This document shows positions 33,453 through 42,091 of a DNA stretch of 64,000 nucleotides, piece by piece. Within the stretch, counting starts at the first letter, position 1, and the number at the start of each line of letters is the position of its first letter. A program made the translations under genes and the position numbers. The stretch comes from JABDIP01 sp965250245 (GTDB lineage Bacteria > Pseudomonadota > Alphaproteobacteria > DSM-16000 > Inquilinaceae): positions 4,650,001 to 4,714,000 of the forward strand of contig OZ252296.1 in NCBI GenBank assembly GCA_965250245.1, written 5' to 3'. Below the pieces are notes generated by a model that made no database searches, was not told the DNA's origin, and saw only the letters and a program-made list of their open reading frames with translations.

Positions 33453-34184
33453 TCAGCCGCCTTCGGCAAGGTCCAGCAGCTCGTCGCGGTCGACCAGGTC
33501 GACCTTGTTGCCTTCCAGCAGCCGGATCACCTGCTTGGATTTGAGCGCCGTGAAGGTGCGGCTGACCGTCTCCGTCGTCAGGCCGAGATAATCGGCGATG
33601 TCGGACCGGCTCATCGGGATCGGCACCGGGTTGTCCTTCTGGCCGCGCCGTTCCAGCCGTCGCGAGAGGCCGAGCAGGAAGGAGGCCACCTTCTCCTTGG
33701 CGGTCTTGCGGCCGAGCAGCAGCATCTGGTCCTGCGCCGCCTCCAGCTCGTTGGAGGCCATGGTGAACAGGCGCTGCTGCAGCTTGGGAAACTCTTCAAG
33801 AAGCTGTTCGATCTGGCGGCGCGGGAACTGGCACAGCGAGACCGGCGTCACCGCTTCCGCCGAATAGGCGTAGCGGTCCAGCATCGAGAGGCCGAGGAAA
33901 TCGCCGGTGAACAGGAAACCGGTGATCTGCCGCCGGCCGTCCGGCAGCAGCTTGTAGAGCTTCACGGTGCCGGCGGTGACGTTGTAGACGCAATTGGCCT
34001 CGTCACCCTCGCTGAACAGCGTCTTCTGGGCTGCCAGATGCCGGGCGCGGACGATATCGGCCATCCGCGACAGCTCGGTCTCCTCCAGCGCCGCGCACAC
34101 CGTCAGCTCGCGAATCGGGCACGCGCTGCACGGGTTCACATCGCTCGCCGCTGCGGGCTTGGGGGCAATGCTGATTGGCGCCAT
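33453..34184 (-). CDS. fnrN: Fnr/FixK-type oxygen-responsive regulator with candidate 4Fe-4S cysteines
   Basis: This Crp/Fnr regulator (243 residues) has Cys19, Cys22 and Cys30 near the start, and Cys118 in a segment matching the fourth cluster cysteine of E. coli Fnr. It can thus carry an oxygen-labile 4Fe-4S cluster and be active without oxygen. The cyclic-nucleotide-like fold is followed by a helix-turn-helix with D-I-A-D-Y-L-G-L-T-T-E-T-V-S-R, whose E-xx-SR pattern recognises TTGAT-N4-ATCAA. I chose ATG 34184 over a start 33 nt upstream because it is nearest to the usual length. An FNR box stands about 108 bp upstream. Confidence 0.95.
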   Translation of the reverse strand: MAPISIAPKPAAASDVNPCSACPIRELTVCAALEETELSRMADIVRARHLAAQKTLFSEGDEANCVYNVTAGTVKLYKLLPDGRRQITGFLFTGDFLGLSMLDRYAYSAEAVTPVSLCQFPRRQIEQLLEEFPKLQQRLFTMASNELEAAQDQMLLLGRKTAKEKVASFLLGLSRRLERRGQKDNPVPIPMSRSDIADYLGLTTETVSRTFTALKSKQVIRLLEGNKVDLVDRDELLDLAEGG

Positions 34185-34285
34185 TGTCGGGGGTCCTCGG
34201 GCCTCCGGGGGAAACACGCACTCTGCCTGAATATTAGCAAAATCGCAATTAACGCGGCGCTGCCACGGTCACCACGATCGCTGCC

Positions 34286-34299
34286 TTGATCTACATCAT
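34286..34299 (+). promoter_or_regulatory. FNR box between fnr and the GNAT-like gene
   Basis: TTGATCTACATCAT matches TTGAT-N4-ATCAA at nine of ten defined positions. Its centre lies about 62 nt before the ATG at 34355, and about 108 nt before the divergent fnr start. It could activate the GNAT-like gene and also autoregulate fnr. It cannot serve as a start region for the GNAT-like protein, although a TTG in frame overlaps it. Confidence 0.75.
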
Positions 34300-34354
34300 C
34301 GCACCATCCCATAGGGGGGTCCAGCATCCGCATGGCAACCGCAGCGATAGTGCG

Positions 34355-34801
34355 ATGCCCGAAACGCCGTCCGCCATCCCACTCGGCCTGGAGGGAATCG
34401 ACCAGGCCTATCCGATCGTCCACACGCTCCACCCGGAGCTGGCGATGGACGATTGGCGACGCTATGCCCGCGCCCTGATCGCCGCGACGGAACCGGTCCG
34501 CGGCATCATGACGGCTCAGCATGGCGGCTATATCCGCGGCCTGTTCTGCCATTGGCCGGACCGCAGCCTGCAGCACAGCAGCATGCTGATCGTGGACAAT
34601 TTCGCGGTGATGGACCTGTTCGACGCCCAGGGCGCGACGCGCACGCTGGTCCGGGCGATGGAGGAGATGGCGGAACGACACGGCTGCGGCGCGATCCACA
34701 CCCTGCTGTCCGACCATCGGCCGACCGCCCTGCACGGGCATCTCACCCGGCAGGGTCACCGGGTGATCAAGGTGGTCCTGTGCAAGGCGGTGGCGGGCTG
34801 A
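34355..34801 (+). CDS. GNAT-like protein (possible N-acetyltransferase)
   Basis: This 148-residue cytoplasmic protein has a GNAT-like fold pattern: strands Y-I-R-G-L-F and a central S-M-L-I-V-D-N-F-A-V, then a long helix with T-R-T-L-V-R-A-M-E-E-M-A and a strand G-C-G-A-I-H-T-L-L. The acetyl-CoA loop is poorly conserved, so activity is uncertain. It starts at ATG 34355. A strong FNR box lies upstream, which puts it among low-oxygen genes. Its stop directly abuts the convergent histidine kinase stop. Confidence 0.6.
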   Translation: MPETPSAIPLGLEGIDQAYPIVHTLHPELAMDDWRRYARALIAATEPVRGIMTAQHGGYIRGLFCHWPDRSLQHSSMLIVDNFAVMDLFDAQGATRTLVRAMEEMAERHGCGAIHTLLSDHRPTALHGHLTRQGHRVIKVVLCKAVAG

Positions 34802-36181
34802 TCAGGCGGCCGGCAGGTCGATCTCGAACACCGTTCCGCTGTCGTTGCTTTCCACCAGCCGCAGGTCGCCGCGATGGGCGACGACGATCTCCCGCGCGAT
34901 CGCCAGGCCAAGGCCGGTGCCGCCCGGCCGGACGGTGCCGGCGAAGGGCTTGAACAGGTGCTCGCGGGCCCGCATCGGCATGCCCGGGCCGTCGTCGCAC
35001 AGGCTGATGGCGACGCCACCGGCGCCGTTCTCGGCGCTGATGGTGACGGATTCCGCGCCGGCCTCGAAGGCGTTGCGGCCCAGATTGACCAGCACCCGGC
35101 GCAGCTGGTCCCGGTCGGCGGTGACGCTGAAGGCATCCGGCACCTGGTTGACCCAGCGCGAGCGCCCGTTCTCCACCGGCGCCATATCGGTCTCCACCTC
35201 GTCGACCAGCTCGTGCAGGTCGAAGGACGACCGTTGCAGCGGCGGTCCGCCCTCGCGGGTGTAGTCGAGCGTGTGCTGGCAGAGATCGGCAGCCCGGTCG
35301 ATGGCACCGAGCAGCCGCGGCCCGGTCTGCATGACCTCCGGGTCCTCGACCTTGGTCAGCCGCTCCGACAGCAGGGACGCCGTCGACAGGATGTTGCGCA
35401 GATCGTGGTTGATCTTGGTGACGGCGGTGCCGAGCGCCGCCAGCCGGCTGCGCTGGGTGATGGCGTTGCGCACGGCGATCTGCATGTCGTGCAGCTCCCG
35501 CTGGGCGACCCCGAACTCGTCGCTGCGCCGGGTCGGCACGATGACGTTCTCGGCATCCGCCGGGTCGTCGCGGAAAGCGATCATCTTCTCGGTGAAGCGG
35601 GCCAGCGGCCGCACCATCAGCCAGCGCAGGGACAGGAACACCAGCCCGGCGGTGAAGAAGGAGATGACGAGCGACAGGCCGAGGATGCGGTTGGAGAAGG
35701 CGATCATCTCGGCGGTCAGCGGCGCCTCGTCCAGGATCACGTCGACGAACGCCTCCTTGTCGCGCGGCGAATAGCCGGACACCTTCAGGACCCGGTTCTC
35801 GGTCTGGAACAGGCTGTCGAACGCGTCCATCACCAGCAGCATGAAGTTGCGCTCGCGCAGATCGACCTCATGGTCGATCTCCGGCATCGTGGTGCCGAGC
35901 ATGTAGATGTAGCTGTCGCTGGCCGGCCGCCTCAGATCGACCATATAGGCGTCGACATGGGCGAGGAGCTCGCCCTCCAGATCGGCCGTCACCACGCCCT
36001 GGGGCGTGCCGACCAGGGCCAGCGCGGCGAGATGGCCCGCCGCCAGCTTCTGGTCCAGCCAGTCGATCCGGAACCGTGCGATCGACGGCGTGTAGATCAG
36101 GACTTCGGCGACCATCACGAACAGCACCGTCAGGACCAGCAGACGGGCCGACAGGCTGCGCGTAAAGGCAGGCATCGACAT
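34802..36181 (-). CDS. Orphan sensor histidine kinase with HAMP-like linker
   Basis: This 459-residue kinase has an N-terminal transmembrane helix (about 12-30), a periplasmic sensor of about 130 residues, a second transmembrane helix (about 166-188), a HAMP-like linker, the phosphoacceptor His259 in T-K-I-N-H-D-L-R-N and a HATPase_c domain (N-box L-G-R-N-A-F-E-A; G1 D-D-G-P-G-M-P; G2 G-G-T-G-L-G-L-A-I-A). The dimerisation domain lacks the more common HELRTPL form. No response regulator is adjacent, so its partner is elsewhere. The sensed signal is unknown. Confidence 0.92.
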   Translation of the reverse strand: MSMPAFTRSLSARLLVLTVLFVMVAEVLIYTPSIARFRIDWLDQKLAAGHLAALALVGTPQGVVTADLEGELLAHVDAYMVDLRRPASDSYIYMLGTTMPEIDHEVDLRERNFMLLVMDAFDSLFQTENRVLKVSGYSPRDKEAFVDVILDEAPLTAEMIAFSNRILGLSLVISFFTAGLVFLSLRWLMVRPLARFTEKMIAFRDDPADAENVIVPTRRSDEFGVAQRELHDMQIAVRNAITQRSRLAALGTAVTKINHDLRNILSTASLLSERLTKVEDPEVMQTGPRLLGAIDRAADLCQHTLDYTREGGPPLQRSSFDLHELVDEVETDMAPVENGRSRWVNQVPDAFSVTADRDQLRRVLVNLGRNAFEAGAESVTISAENGAGGVAISLCDDGPGMPMRAREHLFKPFAGTVRPGGTGLGLAIAREIVVAHRGDLRLVESNDSGTVFEIDLPAA

Positions 36182-36311
36182 GGGACGACCGGGCCCTTTG
36201 TTCGCGAAAACCCGGAATCGTCATAGCACGCCCGGCGCGCAAAGGTCCAATCGGCCCGGGTCGGCCACTCAGGCACTTTGGCGCCATGCCGTCACGGCGT
36301 AATATTCAGGC

Positions 36312-36692
36312 ATGGATATCTACGGCTTCGACCACATCGTCCTTTGCGTGCGCAGCGTGGAGGCGACGCTGGACTTCTATCAGCGCGTCCTGGGCCTGGA
36401 GGCGCGCGAGGAACGCGCCGGCAAATGGTCGCTGCACTTCGGATCCAACAAGATCAGCCTCCAGGATGCCGGGTCCCTGCCCAGCCTCGCCGAGAGAACG
36501 GTGCCGGGCAGCGGCAATTTCTGCGTCCTGACCGATCTGCCGATCGAGGACGTGATCGCGCGGCTTCGGTCGCATGACGTGGAGATCGTCGAGGGGCCGG
36601 CCGAGAAGGCCGGCGCGGTCGGGACGCTGATGTCGGTCTATTTCCGGGATCCGGACGCCAACCTCGTCGAAGTCAGCAACCGACTCTCCTGA
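36312..36692 (+). CDS. VOC family protein (glyoxalase/bleomycin-resistance fold)
   Basis: This 126-residue protein has two beta-alpha-beta-beta-beta modules: D-H-I-V-L-C-V-R-S-V-E-A-T-L-D-F-Y-Q-R-V-L-G at the start and a second module ending S-V-Y-F-R-D-P-D-A-N-L-V-E-V. Metal ligands His8 and the final Glu are in the usual places. Members are lyases, dioxygenases or drug-binding proteins; nothing near here tells which. The start is ATG 36312. Confidence 0.9.
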   Translation: MDIYGFDHIVLCVRSVEATLDFYQRVLGLEAREERAGKWSLHFGSNKISLQDAGSLPSLAERTVPGSGNFCVLTDLPIEDVIARLRSHDVEIVEGPAEKAGAVGTLMSVYFRDPDANLVEVSNRLS

Positions 36693-36715
36693 ACGACCGG
36701 CCACGCGTCACGGTC

Positions 36716-36742
36716 CCGGGCTCCGACTGGAATGGAGCCCGG
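36716..36742. terminator. Perfect 9-bp stem-loop between convergent genes
   Basis: CCGGGCTCC (36716-36724) pairs exactly with GGAGCCCGG (36734-36742) with a 9-nt loop. It lies between the ends of the VOC gene and the oxidoreductase gene and is a candidate two-way terminator, although U-tracts are absent. Confidence 0.5.
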
Positions 36743-36758
36743 TCGGCGCAGGGGCCAG

Positions 36759-38183
36759 TCAGCCGAATTTCGACAGGAAGCGCACCACCTTGCGGGTGCG
36801 GTCGCTGAACAGGCTGGGGGTGTAGAAGCTGCCGGCGGCGCGCTTGTTCACCTCACCCAAGGTCGGGTAGGGCGCGATCATGTTGGCGACGGCGCCGATC
36901 TTCAGACCCTGGCTCATGGCCAGCACCCAGGTGTGAATCAGCTCGCCGGCGTGCGGGCCGGCGATGCCCGCACCCAGGATGTGGCCCTTGGGCGTGGTCA
37001 CGACCTTGACCATGCCCTCGGTCTCGCGCTCGGCCTGGGCGCGGTCGTTCTCGTCGAACTTCCAGCGCAGCACCCGCACGTCGCGACGCTCGGCCCGGGC
37101 CTGGGCCTCGTTCAGGCCGACCTGGGCCAGTTCCGGATCGGTGAAGGTGACCCAGGGGAAGGCGGCGGTGTTGGTCTTGGCCGGCAGGCGGAACAGCGCG
37201 TTGCGGATGAAGATCCCGGCGTGGTAGCCGGCCATGTGGGTGAACTGGAAGCCGCCTGCAACATCGCCGATGGCGAACACCTTCTTGTTGGTGCTGCGCA
37301 GGCGCGCGTCGACCTTGATGCCGTTCGGGGCGTAGTCGACTCCGGCCTTCTCCAGCTCCAGCCCTTCGAGGTTGACCCGGCGGCCGGCCGCGACCAGCAG
37401 GTCGCTCGCCTCCAGCCGGGCCTCGCCGGATTGCTCGTTCAGCACCACGACGATGCCGTTGCCGCTCTTCTCCACCCGGGCGATGTCCGCACCCTCGCGC
37501 AGATCGATGCCGTCAGCGACCAGCGAGGCGCGGACCAGCTCGACCAGCTCCGGATCGTCCTTGGGCATGATGGAGAACTTCTCCAGCACCGTGACCCGGC
37601 TGCCCAGCCGGCGATGGGCCTGGGCCATCTCCAGCCCGATGGCGCCGCCGCCGATGACGATCAGGTGCTCCGGCTGGACCCGGTTGTCGAAGATGGTCTC
37701 GTTGGTCAGGAAGGAGACCTCGTCCAGGCCGGGGATCGGCGGCACCGCGGCGCGGGAGCCGGTGGCGACCACGAAGCGCCGCGCCTTGACCTCGTAATCG
37801 CCGGCGACGACCGTGTTGCGGTCGGCGAACTTCGCAAAATCCTGGATGACCTTGACGCCCAACCCCTCGAAGCGTTCGACCGAGTCATGCGGCGCAATAT
37901 TGCCGATCACGCCGTGGACATGGTCGTGCACGGCGGAGAAGTTGATCTCCGGCTCATGGCCATTGACCCCGAAGCGGGCGCCGGTGCGCACCGTGTGGGC
38001 GGCGCGGGAGGCGGCGATCAGCGCCTTGGACGGCACGCAGCCATAGTTCAGGCAGTCGCCGCCCATCTTGCCGCGTTCGATCAGCACCGTGTCGGCGCCC
38101 ATCTGGACCGCGCCGGCGGCCACGCTCAACCCGCCGGACCCGGCGCCGATTACGCAAATATCGGTATCGATGCGCTGTGCCAT
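36759..38183 (-). CDS. FAD-dependent pyridine nucleotide-disulfide oxidoreductase, MerA-like
   Basis: This 474-residue flavoenzyme has the FAD motif I-G-A-G-S-G-G, the redox-active pair G-G-D-C-L-N-Y-G-C-V-P and the NAD(P) motif V-I-G-G-G-A-I-G-L-E. The C-terminal segment reads A-P-Y-P-T-L-G-E, where dihydrolipoamide dehydrogenase has His-Pro-Thr; the Tyr instead of His resembles mercuric reductase. It has no heavy-metal domain and no C-terminal vicinal cysteines, so mercury reduction is not supported. It follows a TVP38 membrane gene with a 27-nt gap, a frequent pairing. The substrate is unknown. Confidence 0.9.
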   Translation of the reverse strand: MAQRIDTDICVIGAGSGGLSVAAGAVQMGADTVLIERGKMGGDCLNYGCVPSKALIAASRAAHTVRTGARFGVNGHEPEINFSAVHDHVHGVIGNIAPHDSVERFEGLGVKVIQDFAKFADRNTVVAGDYEVKARRFVVATGSRAAVPPIPGLDEVSFLTNETIFDNRVQPEHLIVIGGGAIGLEMAQAHRRLGSRVTVLEKFSIMPKDDPELVELVRASLVADGIDLREGADIARVEKSGNGIVVVLNEQSGEARLEASDLLVAAGRRVNLEGLELEKAGVDYAPNGIKVDARLRSTNKKVFAIGDVAGGFQFTHMAGYHAGIFIRNALFRLPAKTNTAAFPWVTFTDPELAQVGLNEAQARAERRDVRVLRWKFDENDRAQAERETEGMVKVVTTPKGHILGAGIAGPHAGELIHTWVLAMSQGLKIGAVANMIAPYPTLGEVNKRAAGSFYTPSLFSDRTRKVVRFLSKFG

Positions 38184-38210
38184 CGCTCAGCCTCTTCGAT
38201 GATGGTGGGG

Positions 38211-38948
38211 TCAGGCCTTGCGGGCCTTCAACTTCTTATAGACCACAGGCACCAGCGACAGCAGCGCGATGCCGATCAGCGGCAGCAGGATCTCCGGCTT
38301 GAAGATAATACCGAGATCGGGCTCTCCGCCGGCGTCGAAGGTCGCGCCCAGGCCGTTGCCGACGCTGGTGTAGACGACCGTGCCGGGGATGATGCCGAAG
38401 AAGGTGGTGATCACGAAGATCGGCAGGCGCACGCCGAAGAAGGCGGGGGCCAGGTTGACCAGCCAGAACGGCGCGACGGGGACGAGCCTCAGGGTGATCA
38501 GATAGCTGGTGGCGTTCTCCTGGAAGCCGGCCTCCAGCTTGGCCATCCAGGGGCCGGCCTTCTCGCGCAGGGTGTCGCCCAGCGCGGTCTTGGCGGCCAG
38601 GAAGACGCAGGTGGCGCCGATGGTGGCGCCGACCACGACCAGGCTGGCGCCCCAGACGATGCCGAACATGAAGCCACCGACGATGGTCAGCAGGGCGCCG
38701 CCGGGGATGGAAAAGGCGATGGCGACCGCGTAGACCAGCAGGAAGACGATCGAGGCCAGCGCGGCGTTCTGCGTCACGTAGTCCTTCAGCAGCAGCCGGT
38801 TTTCCTTCAGGACGCCCAGGCTGACATACTCGTCCAGCCCCAAAGCGAAGAAGGCGATCAGGCCCAGAACCAGGATGCCGATCGGCAGGAAGCGCTTGAC
38901 CGGGGAGGCCGGCTTCTTCGCGTCGGCGGATACAAGTTGCTGTTCCAT
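38211..38948 (-). CDS. TVP38/TMEM64 family membrane protein
   Basis: This 245-residue polytopic protein has about six transmembrane segments and the VTT/SNARE-associated Golgi domain signature, including V-Y-A-V-A-I-A-F-S-I-P-G-G-A-L-L-T-I-V-G-G-x-x-F-G and L-R-L-V-P-V-A-P-F-W-L-V-N. It is upstream of and probably co-transcribed with the MerA-like oxidoreductase gene. Related proteins are lipid scramblase-like or help membrane homeostasis; a direct role is not known. Confidence 0.9.
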   Translation of the reverse strand: MEQQLVSADAKKPASPVKRFLPIGILVLGLIAFFALGLDEYVSLGVLKENRLLLKDYVTQNAALASIVFLLVYAVAIAFSIPGGALLTIVGGFMFGIVWGASLVVVGATIGATCVFLAAKTALGDTLREKAGPWMAKLEAGFQENATSYLITLRLVPVAPFWLVNLAPAFFGVRLPIFVITTFFGIIPGTVVYTSVGNGLGATFDAGGEPDLGIIFKPEILLPLIGIALLSLVPVVYKKLKARKA

Positions 38949-39121
38949 ATGTTCTATGCGCCCCCAACGCGCCCGTCCTGTTGCAGAACGTGTACAGCAG
39001 GGCCCTCGCCCTTGCCAGACTGCGGGTATCTAGCAATCGACCCGATCAACCACCAGTCACCATGGTGTGAGAGCGGCCGTGAGCCGGCGGGTTCCGCGGG
39101 GTTTTCGGGCCTTCGCGGCGA

Positions 39122-39150
39122 TTGACTTGGCCCCGATGACCGCCTATAAG
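39122..39150 (+). promoter_or_regulatory. Sigma-70-type promoter of the rpmH operon
   Basis: TTGACT (39122-39127) and TATAAG (39145-39150) are separated by exactly 17 bases, a near-consensus pair. Transcription would begin around 39157, about 38 nt before the rpmH start. The position fits a strong housekeeping promoter. Confidence 0.75.
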
Positions 39151-39194
39151 CGCGGCTCGCTTCCGAGCAGCATCGTTTTTCTACGGAGAGTGTC

Positions 39195-39329
39195 GTGAAA
39201 CGCACCTATCAGCCGAGCAAGATCGTGCGCAAACGCCGTCATGGCTTTCGCGCCCGTCTGTCGACGGTCGGCGGCCGCAGGGTGCTGGCGAACCGCCGCG
39301 CCAAGGGGCGCAAGCGGCTGTCGGCCTGA
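39195..39329 (+). CDS. rpmH: 50S ribosomal protein L34
   Basis: This 44-residue, strongly basic protein starts with GTG 39195 behind GGAGA. It reads M-K-R-T-Y-Q-P-S, then a segment with R-K-R-R-H-G-F-R-A-R, and closes with G-R-R-V-L-A-N-R-R-A-K-G-R-K-R-L-S-A, the standard L34 sequence. L34 is part of the 50S subunit. It is the first gene of the rnpA-yidD-yidC block, with rnpA 7 nt after its stop. Confidence 0.97.
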   Translation: MKRTYQPSKIVRKRRHGFRARLSTVGGRRVLANRRAKGRKRLSA

Positions 39330-39336
39330 TCGGCGC

Positions 39337-39774
39337 ATGACGCGGCGAACCGGCAGCGACCGGGACGCGCCCGCGGCCAGCCATCCCTTCACCCTGTCCC
39401 GCCTGAAGCGCCGCCCGGAGTTCCTCGCGGTCGCCGCCGCGCGCCGCCGCTGGGTGGCGCCCGGCCTGGTGCTGCAGGCGCGGCGCCGTGACCCGGACAC
39501 CGCCTCCGTGCCAGCCACCGAAATCCGCTACGGCATCACCGCCAGCCGCAAGGTCGGCAATGCGGTGGCCCGCAACCGCGCCAAGCGGCGGCTGCGCGCC
39601 GCGGCGGCGGAAATCCTTCCGGGTGCGGGTGCCGCCGGATACGATGTCGTCCTGATCGCGCGCGCCGCCACCCTGGACCGCCCGTTCGTCGCGCTGAAGG
39701 ACGATCTGGCCACCGGCCTGGCGAAGCTGACGGCACCGCGCGCGAAGGCGAAGCCGGCGGAATTGGAATCGTGA
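39337..39774 (+). CDS. rnpA: Ribonuclease P protein component
   Basis: This 145-residue basic protein helps RNase P RNA mature the tRNA 5' end. The conserved cluster I-T-A-S-R-K-V-G-N-A-V-A-R-N-R-A-K-R-R-L-R carries the RNR motif. Its N-terminus R-L-K-R-R-P-E-F is typical of the RNA-binding cleft. I start at ATG 39337, after the rpmH stop; a longer in-frame reading from 39241 would overlap rpmH. The stop overlaps the yidD start (GTGA). Confidence 0.94.
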   Translation: MTRRTGSDRDAPAASHPFTLSRLKRRPEFLAVAAARRRWVAPGLVLQARRRDPDTASVPATEIRYGITASRKVGNAVARNRAKRRLRAAAAEILPGAGAAGYDVVLIARAATLDRPFVALKDDLATGLAKLTAPRAKAKPAELES

Positions 39775-40055
39775 GCCCGCTTGCCCATGTTCTGAAGGGA
39801 TTGGTGCTGGCGTACCGCTACAGCCTGTCGTCGCTGATCGGCAATGAATGCCGGTTCAGACCGACCTGTTCGGAATACGCATTGGACGCTATAACCGCGC
39901 ACGGCGCGATCCGCGGCGGATGGCTGGCCGTTCGCCGCATGGCGCGCTGCCATCCCTGGGGTGGCAGCGGCTGGGACCCGGTCCCGCCGACCGGGGACGC
40001 GCCAACAGACACCGACGCCGCCGGACCGCGCGAGTCCGGACGGTCCAGTACCTGA
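39771..40055 (+). CDS. yidD: Membrane protein insertion efficiency factor YidD
   Basis: This 94-residue protein starts with GTG 39771, overlapping the rnpA stop by 4 nt. It contains the YidD hallmark Y-R-Y-S-L-S-S-L-I-G-N-E-C-R-F-R-P-T-C-S-E-Y-A and the later R-C-H-P-W-G-G-S-G-W-D-P-V-P, with three conserved cysteines. It acts at the inner membrane with YidC. The C-terminal 25 residues are a low-complexity tail longer than in most members. Confidence 0.95.
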   Translation: MSPLAHVLKGLVLAYRYSLSSLIGNECRFRPTCSEYALDAITAHGAIRGGWLAVRRMARCHPWGGSGWDPVPPTGDAPTDTDAAGPRESGRSST

Positions 40056-40089
40056 TCGCCAGCCGATCGCGCTAGGAGCCTGACCTTCG

Positions 40090-42060
40090 ATGCCCGACCA
40101 GAAGAACCTGATTCTGGCGATCGCCCTGTCCTTCCTGATCATCTTCGCCTTCAGCTACCTGTACGGGCCGCCGGAACCGCCGCCGCAAGAGCAGCAGGCG
40201 ACCCAAGACGCGGGCTCGACGACAGGCACCGGCGACCCGCTGACCGGCATCGACATTCCCGGCGAACCGGTCGCGCAGGCCCTGAGCCGCGATGAGGCGC
40301 TGGAATCCCAGACCCGGGTCACCATCGACACGCCCCGGCTGCACGGGTCGATGTCCCTGGTCGGCGGCCGCATCGACGACCTGACCCTGGCCGATTACCG
40401 CGAGACCGTCGATCCGGAGAGCGACGAGATCGTGCTGCTGTCGCCGCGCAACGCGCCGAAGCCCTACTACGCCGATTTCGGCTGGGCCGGCAGCGGCGGC
40501 GTCGCGGTGCCGGGGCCGGACACCGAATGGACCGCGGACAGCGACACCCTGACCGTCGACCAGCCGGTCACCCTGAGCTGGGACAATGGCGCCGGCCTCC
40601 GGTTCGAGCGGGTCATGTCGGTCGATGCCGACTACATGTTCACCATCACCCAGCGGGTGACCAATACCGGCACCAGCGCCGTCTCGCTGTCGCCCTACAG
40701 CCGCGTGCAGCGCTTCGACACGCCGGACACCCTGGGCTTCTACATTCTGCATGAAGGGCCGTACGGGGTCTTCGACGAGACCCTCCAGGAGCACGACTAC
40801 GACGAGCTCGTCGAGGACGGAGAGGTCCGCGAGGAGTCCGTCGGCGGCTGGCTCGGCTTTACCGACAAATACTGGCTGGTGGCGCTGGTTCCGGACCAGC
40901 AGGCGCGGTCCACCGGTCTGTTCGCCCATCGCGATTCCGGCGGCCGCGACCGCTATCTCGCCACCATGCAGCGCACCGATGCCGAAATCGTCGTACCCGA
41001 CGGCCGCTTCGAGCAGACCAGCCACCTCTATGCCGGCGCGAAGGTGGTGCAGCTGATCGAGGGCTATGGCGACACGCTGGGCATCCAGCGCTTCGACCTG
41101 ACCATCGACTGGGGCTGGTTCCACTTCCTGACCCGGCCGTTCTTCTATGCGCTGGCCTATATCAACGGGCTGGTCGGCAATTTCGGCGTCGCCATCCTGA
41201 TCCTGACCGTCGGCATCAAGCTGGTGCTGTTCCCGCTGGCCAACAAATCCTACCGCTCGATGTCGAAGATGAAGGCGCTGCAGCCGGAGATGCAGAAGCT
41301 GAAGGAGCGGTTCGGCGACGACCGGCAGGCCATGAACAAGGAGCTGATGGAGCTCTACAAGCGCGAGAAGGTCAATCCGGCCTCCGGCTGCCTGCCGATC
41401 CTGGTGCAGATCCCCGTCTTTTTCGCGCTGTACAAAGTGCTGTTCGTCACCATCGAGATGCGGCACGCGCCCTTCTTCGGCTGGATCCAGGACCTGTCGG
41501 CGCGGGATCCGACCTCGATGTTCAACCTGTTCGGCCTGATCCCGTGGTCGCCGCCGGAAATCCTGCTGATCGGCGCCTGGCCGTTGATCATGGGCTTCAC
41601 GATGTGGCTTCAGATGAAGCTGAACCCGGCCCCGACCGACCCGATCCAGCAGAAGATCTTCGCCTTCCTGCCGATCGTCTTCACCGTCATGCTGGCGGCG
41701 TTCCCGGCCGGGCTGGTGATCTACTGGGCCTGGAACAACCTGCTGTCGATCATTCAGCAATACGTGATCATGCGGTCCGCCGGCGTGAAGATCGGCGGCG
41801 GCGTGGTCAAGCCGCCGCCGCCGCCGCAGGGCGGACAGGCCCAGAGCTCCGGCAACGGCGCCGAGGACGGCGCGGTCGAGGCGGAAGTCCGGTCGCTGCA
41901 CAATGGCGATGCGGGGGGCGATGCGGGCGAGCCGGCCAAGGCCGAGACCGAGGACGGCGAGGCCGCGGAGGCGCCGCCGGCACCGCCGCCACCGCGGCGG
42001 TCCGCCAAGCGGCGCGGCGGCAAGGGGCGGTCGCGCTCGGCCTCGCGCCGGCGCAACTGA
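40090..42060 (+). CDS. yidC: Membrane protein insertase YidC
   Basis: This 656-residue insertase has an N-terminal signal-anchor (about 6-24), the large periplasmic beta-sandwich domain (about 60-330) and the conserved five-helix core with K-R-E-K-V-N-P-A-S-G-C-L-P-I-L-V-Q-I-P-V-F-F and Y-W-A-W-N-N-L-L-S-I-I-Q-Q. The hydrophilic groove Arg is in the K-S-Y-R-S-M-S-K region. The C-terminus carries an unusually long Pro/Glu/Ala-rich and then strongly basic tail (about 575-656), likely able to bind ribosomes. It is co-directional with rnpA-yidD and yihA. Confidence 0.97.
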   Translation: MPDQKNLILAIALSFLIIFAFSYLYGPPEPPPQEQQATQDAGSTTGTGDPLTGIDIPGEPVAQALSRDEALESQTRVTIDTPRLHGSMSLVGGRIDDLTLADYRETVDPESDEIVLLSPRNAPKPYYADFGWAGSGGVAVPGPDTEWTADSDTLTVDQPVTLSWDNGAGLRFERVMSVDADYMFTITQRVTNTGTSAVSLSPYSRVQRFDTPDTLGFYILHEGPYGVFDETLQEHDYDELVEDGEVREESVGGWLGFTDKYWLVALVPDQQARSTGLFAHRDSGGRDRYLATMQRTDAEIVVPDGRFEQTSHLYAGAKVVQLIEGYGDTLGIQRFDLTIDWGWFHFLTRPFFYALAYINGLVGNFGVAILILTVGIKLVLFPLANKSYRSMSKMKALQPEMQKLKERFGDDRQAMNKELMELYKREKVNPASGCLPILVQIPVFFALYKVLFVTIEMRHAPFFGWIQDLSARDPTSMFNLFGLIPWSPPEILLIGAWPLIMGFTMWLQMKLNPAPTDPIQQKIFAFLPIVFTVMLAAFPAGLVIYWAWNNLLSIIQQYVIMRSAGVKIGGGVVKPPPPPQGGQAQSSGNGAEDGAVEAEVRSLHNGDAGGDAGEPAKAETEDGEAAEAPPAPPPPRRSAKRRGGKGRSRSASRRRN

Positions 42061-42091
42061 TCCTTCACGCCCGCGCCGGCCGCACGCGGCG

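Noticed and set aside
32427..34289. A 620-codon plus-strand open frame
   Set aside because: It is antisense to the P1 peptidase and fnr, both with clear motifs.
36732..39125. A 797-codon plus-strand open frame
   Set aside because: It is antisense to the MerA-like and TVP38 genes; the frame stays open because of the high GC content, and its translation is low-complexity with no domain.
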